A stretch of DNA of 64,000 bases from the NCBI RefSeq assembly GCF_037975245.1, contig NC_092562.1, positions 10,829,001-10,893,000 on the forward strand. The letters run 5' to 3'. Shown here piece by piece: positions 1 through 11,300 of this stretch. Origin of the DNA: Apostichopus japonicus. Taxonomy: Eukaryota > Echinodermata > Holothuroidea > Aspidochirotida > Stichopodidae. Position numbers and translations under genes: made by a program. The notes under the pieces are model-generated. The model saw only the letters and a program-made list of their open reading frames with translations, was not told where the DNA came from and ran no database searches. Numbering within the stretch: the first letter of the stretch is position 1; every line of letters starts with the position of its first letter.

Positions 1-573
1 TTTCTTTGTGTCGGCCGGAAAGACAGAAATCAGACAACTTTTTAAAGGTTGATAAACGTAAAGCGTAACATGTAATTTATCGGGCCGTTTGTAACCACGT
101 ATATAGAGATGTCCTTAGATTGAAGGGTTATACGGTATCTATAGAATATCCACAAATATTACATGATTCGATCAGACGGCAACTCAGCAGAAAATTCAAC
201 TTCCAAAATTTAACTTCCAATTCAAACGTGGTCTCTGTTAAATTCGGCCGACATTCTCGTTTCTATTGACGTCAAGAACGTAACTAAGGAACTACAGAAT
301 AAACCTGCTTGTATCCTTCAGTTTATGCGTTTGTAAGATTTAAGGGTTAATGAAGCTTTCTTATTTAGGTTTTTACTTATATTCAAAAAAGGTCAGTTTC
401 AGCTCAAGTAATGAATGAAGTCGAAGTTGTGAATAGTTTCGTTCATTGCGTTTATGATTTACACTAAAAAGTGTCTGAGAAAACATACCACTTTTAGTAA
501 ATCCCTACTTTTGTTCCAACGTCTTTTGTTTTTGTTTTCTTTAAGAACATATATAAAAAGAAACTAGTATAGA

Positions 574-945
574 CTGCACTAACGATAATTGTAAGTCCAA
601 GTTTTCGAAACTGAAATTTACAAAGTTTTTAACGTAACTTATTATATATCACATAGGTTTCGTAAAATTACCGAAACAGAAATGGATTACAAGACACGAA
701 TAGCTATACTTTATAACTGCACTAATCATAATTTCAAGTCCAACTTTTCGTAACTGTGAAATTTAGAAAGTTTCAACGTCAAGTTTTTTATATTTCACAG
801 AGGTTTCGTAAAATTACCATAACAGAAATGGATAACAAGACACGAATACTATATAACTGCAATATACTATATATATATAACTGCACTAATCATAATTTCA
901 AGTCCAAGTTTTCGAAACTGAACTTTTACAAAGTTTAACGTCCTT
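574..945. repeat. tandem repeat, unit about 140-165 bases, about 2.5 copies
   Basis: The phrase ctgcactaatcataatttca followed by agtccaa and a ttcgaaactgaa-like run recurs near 574, 716 and 881. Between copies sit the shared segments ggtttcgtaaaattacc and caagacacgaata. Copies differ by small substitutions and indels, so the array is not recent. Confidence 0.8.
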
Positions 946-1588
946 TTTGTTTATGAAATACAGTAAAGGTTTTCAAGGTTATTACAACTTACAGATAATT
1001 TCGTATCGTGTGTAACTGATTCCTGAACCTAAAACATTCCATTGATGGTTGTTACCAACCATTCACACCTGTTTCACCCTCGAGTTTCTTGTCTAGCCGG
1101 TTGGCCCCGCACTGGGTATTTCGTATCGTATTTCGGTACCTGTGTAGTTCGTAGCTGATTCGTAGCGGTTTACAAATAAGGGATCGTTAAAGATATAATT
1201 TCAGCAAATGTCAAAAGCAGGAGTTCATTGAGTTTTTCAAGAAAGGGTCGCTACATTTGATAGCAATTGTTTTCTTTTTTCTTTATTGAAACAGAAGAAG
1301 AGACGTTCATACTGGACGATTTTCGTTCACCCGTGGTGGTGGTGTATGATTCTCATTTTAAATTTGAATAAATTTTCATTACAAATGTAGCCATATCTCG
1401 CCTGAAGGTGTATAGCAAGTTTCTAGGTTATGCCATGCGATGAGTATTTGCATTGAACTCCGAATTGGTAGACTTTCTCAAGTCTCTTGTCTTCATATGT
1501 TATGAAATTTCTATTAGCCTATACATATCAACAGACGACAAAAACAAATCGAGTGTAGTTTGTGGTCAGAGTACCTATATGTATGTAT

Positions 1589-1818
1589 GTATGTATGTAT
1601 TTTAGATCCTCCTGCAAGCAGGAACTCACGAAGAAGCCTCATTGGCTTATCAAAGCCGCAAGCTGACCGAAGTCAGTCTCTTACATTAACGTCTATGATT
1701 ATGAATTGTCAATTGTCAACAACTCTGTAACTGGACGACATACATTAATCTTGGAGTGACTCGAACTGGGACCTTATGATTGGAAGGCACCGGCATTGAC
1801 CACTGAGCTAACACTCCT
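1589..1818 (-). mobile_element. tRNA-derived SINE, copy 1 (minus strand)
   Basis: On the minus strand the element begins near 1818 with ggagtgttagctcagtggt, a good Pol III A box, followed about 35 bases later by a B-box-like gttcgagt. It then has a body of about 150 bases and a (ATAC)n tail, seen on the plus strand as repeated GTAT from 1579. A second copy in the same orientation sits at 58057-58277 with high identity. The shared boundaries and tRNA-like head support a SINE family rather than a chance duplication. Confidence 0.8.
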
Positions 1819-4800
1819 ATATACTCCAAGTACACAATCAGTTGCTTCAGTTGCAATCAGTTGCTTTAAACTTCTCAAATTATATCAAAATCAAGAATTG
1901 TGTGGGTCCGAACCTCTTTACTCACATATAGGATGATTTCTCACAGAGTGTATGGCATATTCAGAGTACCTATTTACTCCAAGTATACAATCTGTTGCCT
2001 TAAAATCCTCAAAATTCCACTCCTTATATATAATCTGTTATCATGTTTTAGTACACACCACTCTGCGTGATCTTCCTGCCCACGTTTTAAGTTTATCTGT
2101 TGCATTTGTATAACCGATCAAATATAGGTGTTTATAGTCAATGTGACTTTGGTCAAGGAAGATTGGTTAGGAACTTTGCAAACAACTCCATTACAGTATA
2201 CAAAGGGAAGGAGACCGCACGTTTAACCCACTCTTATATCAAGCTTGACTATGCATTTGACTGCCCTTAGTTTGGACTATACCAAATCGTAAAAATTGTT
2301 TAAGTCCTTCAAAACCTTTTCGACTACATGCTTCCATTTTAAATACTGTAAGGTTCTTGTAAGTTGGCCTTTTTTATTGTATTTCATATTTTTTGGAGGG
2401 GGAGGGGGCATTTTCTAATTTCTGAATGGAGGAATTTGCTAACAAGTGAATCAGAAGCTTTTTCCTCACGGAGGACGATTTCTTACCCTCCAAATACAGT
2501 TAAAACAGCAACAGAGACTCTTTTAGAACATTTGCAGTGGTATGCGCATTTATGTGGGTGGGGGGAGGACCATCACACCCCCTACATGGGATTCCACTCA
2601 ACGACCCCAGTGTGACACCTCCCACTTTGTAATATCCATCAATTGTCTATAATCCCTTCCATAAAACTTCATGCACCTACCCAAATCAAACGCGAAATTT
2701 AAATCCCATTTTATTCCTTTCTCCCACCTTTAAAATCCTGTGCACGTCACCAGAACGTTGTTGCAAATTATTGACAATTTCATACTGGGCATGCATGCTA
2801 ACATGGGAGCCATACCGTGCAAGCGAGTCACGTTGGTAATATAATCAAAGGGGAGGGAGGGGGGGTGTTAGCTAACTTTAACTCCCGAAACATCGCGCCA
2901 ACAATCTCGTAAACATTGTTCGTTTAGAATCGTAAACAAGTTCTTTGTTCTCATTTGCCTTGAAATATCCAGGTGTAGTCTACCTGTAGTGTTGACTTCA
3001 TATTTTCATATTCGATACCAAAAAAAATCCTGTAGCCTATGATGTTTGAAATTGGGATTAATAGACTCCAAATTCCATTTTCAATCAACAAACACCTCTT
3101 GAAAAGATTATAAAAGAAAATAAAATCCCGGGGAACATACTTTGGGCTATTAAGAGGACGGTCATTAAGTCAGATATCGAAGTTATATGTCGACATATCA
3201 TCAGCAGAAAATAGATATAAATTATACCAATAAAGATAAGATTGGAGATAAATTTATTTGACGTCAGGGCTAATTTTATTGTTAGCAACTTTTGATATCA
3301 ACTTTACGAAGGGCTTTCTATACATTAAAAAAAGTTAGATTTGAAAACAGTGTTTCATAATTGAACAATGTTGTCCAAATACCGTTTTCACATATATTCC
3401 ATATATTCCAATAAAAAAAAATAAACAAAATAACTAAACAAAATGCCTGCACTGGATATTATGGGATATGATATTGTCTAATTTATGACAATTGTAAGTT
3501 TGAATGAAAGGAAAAATAGTTACAAATAATTTGTATGCATCTTCGGCACGCTTAGATCAACAGGGCATGTATTCATATAACAGGGAAGAATTGCGCAGTT
3601 CATAGAGGACATTTCCCAACGGATCAAAAATCGTCTGTTTTGTTGCACTTTTGAAAACGGCGTTCTAACATCTGTTCGGGAAGGGTATACAGGAATGTCC
3701 CCATAGTGTCGTATAATATCTAAAGTTATTCACTAGGTGGACATGACATGTTCACGTTAATAGGAGAAGAATGACAAATCAACTAGGGGTCGTTGTTTGA
3801 TTTTGTCTGATTAAACCCTTTATTCATCGTGAACAATAGCTGCCAAATAAATAATTGATTTAGTCCATAGGTCAGTTTAAATCTTCTTCTCAATGCAGTG
3901 GTTATGTCCACCACGTTAACAATAAGAAGGTTACCGTATCTACGGGTAACACGAGCGTAGCCTACGATATCGTATACCTACCTGAAAAACCTATTGACTC
4001 TCATATCTCGAACTGATAAGAGGGAAACAAACTTGTCCATTGAATTTTAAACCCATACCTTTTCCATCTTACCCTTTTTATTCCTTTTAGTTGATGAACC
4101 AGAGATCTCTTAAGGTGATAAAGATTGATTAACTTGGTTATTGTGTATTACCCTGGTGACAGAACGTGCTGTTATATAATTGGTTAAAGGTGACACACTT
4201 GCCTCAGTTGTCTTCAACGTGGTGGCCTCCTTCATTGACAAGTGTTGTCATCATTGACTGTTGTCTCACAACACTCAATAAATCCATTTTAAAACAACTA
4301 AAAAGCAGTAATTCCTTTAAGAGGAATTCTGAAAATTCGAACCACTCGAAGTACAACCGCCACTAACCAAAACTGATATTCGCCGTTTATTGTGAGGATC
4401 TGACGGGGAAAGCGGGGAACGGGAGGGGGTCATTAGGGTAATCTAATATGCATTATATACAAACTGATTATTATTACTTGTCCCTCAAAGAACAAGTCCT
4501 GTACGATTCTGAATGATCTGAAGTTTAAATAAATTTTATGCACTTTGCCTCAATTTCTACTAATTTGTATACTTGATAGTTCGTGGGTTGGATTCGTTTT
4601 TCTCTGGGGAAGTTTAGTTACATGTAAATACGTAGTATATCATTAAACGAAAAGATTTCAAAAAGGTTGAGAAGGTTTCCAGCTTTAATGGAGAATACGC
4701 TCTCAGTAGCAGGGGTAAAGAGTGGCCGCTAAGGGGAGGGAGATGTGAACCACTGTGGATTTCCAGGGTGTTAAACCTCTGGAATCTGCAGGATTTAGAG

Positions 4801-5310
4801 ATTTGTTTTGATCACTCGCAGTGATTTTCAAGCATAACTCTAAAATAAGTGTCAGGAGTTATCCGCTCCCCCCCCCTCCACCTCCCTTGCCACTCCCATT
4901 ATAATCTTGTGTTTTATCTTATTCTACACCAAAATAAACTTGTTATTAACCCGCAAAAGTTATGAGAACTGTTTCAATTCGGAAATATTTGTACAAATGT
5001 TTGTACCAATTTATTAACATATAGAGCTTAAACGTATGTATTTTGTATTTAATATATTAATCCAAATTGATTGACTTAATATTAACTTTACTTACCTTAA
5101 TTAGATGATTGACTTATAACTGGGAGAAGGCGAGAACATTGCACTATTTTGTAATGAAATACTATTGACCTGTTTGAAAAAGGATGTTGAATAGTTTACC
5201 CGTAAGCAATTAATATTCAATAAACCCTGTCACCATTTCAGGTCGTGATCTGTAGTGATTATTCAATTTTTATTGTCTTTATTAATGAAGTAATTTACTC
5301 TTCTTTACAG

Positions 5311-5353
5311 AAACATGTTCCCTTCCAACATCGTTGAAGCATGCTTCCGAACA
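5311..5353 (+). CDS. SLC1A: EAAT-like exon: end of TM4b
   Basis: A 43-base exon between acceptor tttacag and donor gtaagtg. It begins with the last base of a codon and reads [14 protein letters not shown]. This matches the conserved N-M-F-P-x-N-(I/L)-V-x-A-C-F segment that precedes the variable extracellular loop in EAATs. It ends in phase 0 and joins directly to the YKT at the start of the next exon; human EAAT3 has QYKT at the same place. It is too short to be found by ORF length and was identified from the motif. Confidence 0.9.
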
Positions 5354-8300
5354 GTAAGTGTTGTCTCGATTTGGAATCTTTTCAAATTAACTCTTTTGGG
5401 AATGCTGTTGGGGATGACGGAAATTAGGCCACTCATGCAATGACGTATTATATAAAGTGGCGTGGACAAGGGAAAGGACCCCCGGTCCAGTTCCCAGCTC
5501 CCGCCTCCACCCGGAATAAACAGGAGTGATAGTTTGTCTGTAAAGAATAATCAAATCTTTTAAACATCAGTGAACACATATTAATTAAAACCCCACCGGA
5601 CTGAGTTGTCACGTGATACTTTACTAATCAGTGTTTCTGCATGGTAACTTCTATTCTAAATTTCGAGTATAAGACTGTGTGAAAAGGATGGTTCCAGTAA
5701 TTTCCAGAACTTCGATGGCATTTTCATCGACGTGCACTAATATTTGATGACCAACTATTCGTTTGTATTTTATTTTGTTCTATGCAGTGACATTCTGCCA
5801 AAGAGCTCTTTCAAAAGCCAACTTTTCATTGTTTTCTTTTTGCTTTGTTTATTTCTTTTTGTAGTACAAAACGGTGTCAGTGAAAAATATTATTCCTGCA
5901 GAGGTCACCTCTGATGACATCATGAATCTTACTCTTACCTCTGGTATGACTGTTACCAGCTCTCTCGTCCTGTTGAAAGGGAAAGTAGAAATGTTGACAG
6001 GCAAGACCAACCAGTTTAAGACCGGAATAATGACAGCTGCCAATGTGAAACCAGACCTGACGGCCTTCATTAATTACATGAAGGAAAACGAAGCCTCTTT
6101 TGATACATTCAAAACATCTGTAATGATGGTTGACAACTCCACTGACACTACCGTGCTTGATAGCCAAGTGATGATGTTGGACACCAGGGTAACGGAGTTC
6201 GAGACCTTTGTTGATGGACTAACGGAAATGTTGAACCACGAAGATCTCGGCATGATTCAGAACCACACCACTGATATCCTCCATCTTACGAACATGGCCC
6301 AAGGAGAGACTCTTTCATTGACGGCTGGCTTAGATCCTTATGCCTATGCCGACTCATTATTGCTAGATGCTTCCGATGCAATATATACAACTATGATGTC
6401 TTTGGACAATGTACTTTACGTTCTCGTGCCGATGGACCAAGCCCTTATATCAAAGACCCTCAATGACCAGCTTGCTGAAATAATATTACTATCGGAGACA
6501 GCGGACTCAACGGAAGACGCCAATGATCTAACACGTGTTGTAAGTGGTATGACCGTGCAAATGATGAACGTTATGCTGGCTAATCTCCATGGAATGCAAG
6601 CTAAAAATACCCTTAAAATGGCTCAGATCACCCAAAACCTCGCCCAAGTGACCGTCAACTTGATGTACATAATGGATTATGACAAGGCAATGGAAATGGA
6701 CGCCCTGACTAAAGTCAATGACCTTTTGAAGGACTTGAACAAAGTGGTGATGGACCTCGCACAAATCACATCCAGCCCAAAGACCGGTGGTGTCAACCAT
6801 ATGATGGAGCTGGAATCTTTGATGATGGACCTTAACGCGATCCTCTCAGACTTGACCACAATCTTGGAAATATCGACCGACTACACCGTCTGGCATATGG
6901 GTAATGTTACCGACGATTACGAAATCGTCAATGAGGGTTCGTACGTTTTCAGTATGAACATCCTTGGCCTCGTCACATTCTCTATTGGATTTGGAATTGT
7001 CATAGGGAGATTGGGCGAAGACGGAAAAGTCGTTCTGAAGTTCTTCTCAGCGACAAACGAAGCAGTTATGAAGCTAGTAACACTCATTATGTGGTAAGTA
7101 ATTTGTCATATGTAGGCTATAAGTGTAGCTATACGATCTTTACAGTTAAAATTTCTTTGTGCGGTGCGAGAGAGGAAAGTTTGAATATGGGTGGTACAGA
7201 GGAGATATTTTAGGATAATCATTTATTTACGAGTTCAGTGAAGAGGATTTATGTGTGTGTTTGAGGGTATGTTGGTGGGATTCTGAACTTGGGAATTCAC
7301 TGAAAAGTAATAATTCCCGTGATCCAGCACCTTCACCTTACTAAAACAACATAAAGCTACCCATGCGGTTTCCAGTCTTTATGTCACTAGTTAACCTACT
7401 TATTTATTATACCCACACTAACAAAAGAAAGTAAACTTACCAAGTTAATTGCCATTAACTTATATACAGGTCATGATTGTCTGCCTTTTTTGTTGTGTGT
7501 GGGAGGGGTCGGGCAAACTTTTAGCCAAATTTGTTTGGGTACATACGTAACCAGCGTTAGGAACAACATTTACCGAATGCTTTTTAGAGTAAACATATAC
7601 AAGGTTATTAGTAAACTTAATAAAAAGGTAAACAAATTCGCATCACGAGATGACAATGTTGCTTTCCTAATTGGGCAACCCGCAGAATAAATTATCACGA
7701 ACTTTCAGGATCACATACCACTATCCGTTATATATTTCCGTACCTGTTTTCTTCCTCCAGGTATGCACCCATTGGTATTTTCTTCTTAATCACTGGCTCG
7801 ATGATCGGTATCGATAACTGGTCCGAACTTCTAGAATCTTTGGGTCTCTACATGCTAACAGTTCTCAGTGGTTTGGCTATACACGGTATCATCATCCTAC
7901 CATTACTGTACGTCATTTTCGTCAGGAGGAACCCTTATAAGTACATCTCTGGCGTGACGCAGGCCCTATTCACAGCTCTCGGAACTTCCTCAAGGTAAGA
8001 ACTGGAATTTTCCGTTTTCCTGATTTTAACGCAATGTCATTCTCAGCCTAAATCTCGTCCTTCGAATTTTATTTCAATTTTTGATATTCTTATAACATTT
8101 TGAAGTACTTTAGGACGTTATGGTGCTGCAGAGATGGCACTTGCCTTCAATTTGCGGGAAAAGCCTCAAAATGACCCCTTTACGTAAATTAGGAGTACCC
8201 CTTTTTGAAAATAACAGTTTTCCAAGTTTGTATAAAAGTGCCCTTTTGTTACTGACAAATGAAATGTAATTCAAAAGTTGAAAATTCAGCAAAAAAAAAG

Positions 8301-11300
8301 AAAAACAAAAAAAGGATATATAAAAAAGTATGCTGAAATTTGTGTTATGTAATTCACGGAAGATCCATTGTATTGGTGAGCCAGAAAATGTTGATGTTCT
8401 TATTTTAGTGTCCTTTGCATACACACATAGACAGAACTGTGCTCTTTCATATCAAATAAGTTAAATCTGGAGAGGAATTAGAACAATACATAGGGTTCAA
8501 ACCATCCAACAAGTCAGTGCGACCATTTATAGGGATGACTTCCTATAAAGCCATTAATATAATGGTAAGAAACTTCAAACGGCCGCGGATGATTACATGG
8601 GACTGCATTTGTTGGAATGTTACTCGAATGTAGGAAAAGTCAAGATATTTTTAGTTTTATAAATTCATATATAAGGCCATTCAATACTCTCTTTTACTGC
8701 CCGAATGACTGGGATATCAAAAGAAATATGGAATACATGCATAGAATGGTGTGAAAGAAAATGATTAACCCGCAGGGAACCTTAACGATAGGATAAGGAT
8801 AAGGATAGGATAATGATAGGATAAGGATAGGATAATGATAGGATAATGATAGGATAAGGATAGGATGTGGTTGTACGAGTCTTCTGATTTTCCTCTTTCT
8901 TTCTTCTTCTTTGCTTGTTTTCTTATCAAAGTCGAGAGCTTCACATATATAGTGCAGTGTTATTTAGTTTAGACTCCTTGTATACTTGAATTGGCAACAC
9001 CTGTCTACTCACTAATTAAAATAGTTACAAGCATGTATAACTATATAAGATTGCGAGTTATTTGCTATTATGTGAATGGCTAAATCTGATTAAACATTTT
9101 GGAAATGCAATTTTATTTTACTCTTCCATCAAATGACTTTTGGTTGGATTGATTCTACAAAGAGGAAACCTGTTTTCTTAAAGGGGAGGAGTTTAGGGTA
9201 AATTTTTATAAAACTCTGAATTCCCATATAATTCGTAATGTTGACGTGTTGAATGATTTGAATGTTAGGTTAACATCTATCACTGGAGGTTAGCTATGAT
9301 GATGAAGGTGACATATGCAGTCACCTATAGCAAAGCAATTAGTGTAGTACCAGGGACTTAGATGCATGGAGGAAAATTACACTTTTATATAGTCGGCTTT
9401 GATCCAACAAACCATCAGGTTACACGTTTAGATAAACACATGGTGACGAATGTAAAGTCTATCATTTTGCTATCTAGGTCTATGTCTATATAGAGAAGTT
9501 TCGATAAACTCGCCCGTGTATACAGATAAACTATCTGCAAAATGGAGGATAATCTTATCATATTTATATATCATAACAGGTGCGTGTTTCTCAGTGACTT
9601 ATTATTTAAGAGAATTTGATGGAAACTGTCACACGACAACGAATAACCTAAGTTAATATATACTGGCTTCCCCACCCCCCCTTTTTTTTAGTTCGTTAGG
9701 ATAGCGATTTATAGGGAAATTCTGTACAGGTTTGTTCATGTTTTGAGAATTGAGGTAATTGTTAAGTATGGACATTACGAATCGACAATTTAGCTGATCA
9801 CATTTTAACAGGATATAACACATACGCTTCACATACTTACGTCGTGCTCTATACATTGTAATATAAATAATTTTAAATTGAAAATGATAACAAATTAATA
9901 ATAATAATAAGAGAGAGAGAAGATCTATCCAAGTGAGATACAGTTAGAATGCCCATCAAGTAGAGACATTATACACTATTTGGTTCTTGCTCTCTAACTA
10001 AAGTTTCCAATGGGTCGACTTTCAGATTTTGAATACTTCTTCCGTTTCATTTTATCTAATTCGCTTATTACTCTTTACTCAATCTTGTGCGCCAATCACC
10101 ATCTTTCAGTTCCATTGTATTTATGATATCTTAAAGTACAAAACTCCCAACGTCAAAAAATGACTTGATCAAGTCGATGCCCTTGCCCCTTGAAGTTTTG
10201 TATGTCATATTGCAGTATGCGTGCGACCGCCTTGCTTACCTTCTGTTTTGACGGAGGGTGCATCATATATTGAGAAGATAGCAACACGTCACGAGTTTTT
10301 CCATCAACGGAGAATAAAGTGGCGAGTTTCGCATATCCATGAACAAGTGACCTATTGACCTACTGACACAGTGTCCTGATTGGATGAAGAAATCAACGTC
10401 ATCATCACGTGTCGGATCGGTACTATACAAGAAGCTGTATCTTCAGAGTAAACCTTTCTTTCGTCGTTCCCGAGACCTCGTAGATGTAAACTCTCCTAGA
10501 TTATCATGAGAAAACCTTCCATGAATATATATCATATTTTATGTTTCCATTTTAAAGAATAAGTCCTTCGATATAATTCCCTTTCTATAAAAGACAAGTT
10601 GAATAATTTGACTATTCAATCATTGCAGTAGAGAAGATCGAACATAAAATTTTACTGGTTTTATATGCTGTAAGTGAACAATAGAATAGCGACAATTAAT
10701 AAGTAATGTTTCTTAATGATATCAAAGATGCTGCCAAAGTGTTTAAGCTTGCTAGCTTCCATTTGATTCCTATGTTTTTATGAATAACCATCAAGTAAAA
10801 GACATTTCACAGGTAGTTTCCCCGCCCCTTTTTTTAAATAACATCACTGACGACTGTCGACGCTATGCATATTATTCCTAATTGATTTTCCCATAAATTG
10901 TTTTCATGTTTTGTTTACAATTATTCCAATTTTTATATTTTGTATATACCAAAGTAACCATTGTTTATATTCTCCCATATAGTTTTTAGAGTATAATTTA
11001 CATATCGCTTAAAATCCATATTTACAACTTTTCGCATTGATTGCAAATGTGTACTAATGTTTCTTCACATTATGCATTAACCATCATAAAACATTTCTAT
11101 GAGCTTCTCCGTCTTTGCAGTTGTTATTCTTTTAAAAAAAAAATTAGGGTCTTGTTTGTAAATTTCCTTTTCAGTTTTTGTTGACGTTCTATTATCTTTG
11201 TTCTTTTATCTAGCTCTGCCACTTTGCCTGTTACAACCAGGAATCTTGAAATCAACAATGGCTTGGACAGCCGCGTAACTCGATTTATGCTTCCTATCGG

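Larger units (their letters stand above)
1..5310 (+). other. probable intron or upstream non-coding DNA of the EAAT-like gene
   Basis: AT-rich DNA without a recognisable coding exon. I looked for the transporter's N-terminal helices and for the segment before NMFP and did not find them, so those exons probably lie before the window. It contains a tandem repeat (574-945) and a tRNA-derived SINE (about 1589-1818). Small ORFs here, such as 2364-2615 and 4166-4366, show no family resemblance. Confidence 0.6.

Noticed and set aside
2364-2615. An 83-residue ORF that might be an N-terminal EAAT exon
   Set aside because: It has no similarity to TM1-TM4 of SLC1 and covers G-rich low-complexity DNA.
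5849-6859. Minus-strand ORFs over the large transporter exon
   Set aside because: They are antisense shadows; the plus frame is the conserved, spliced one.
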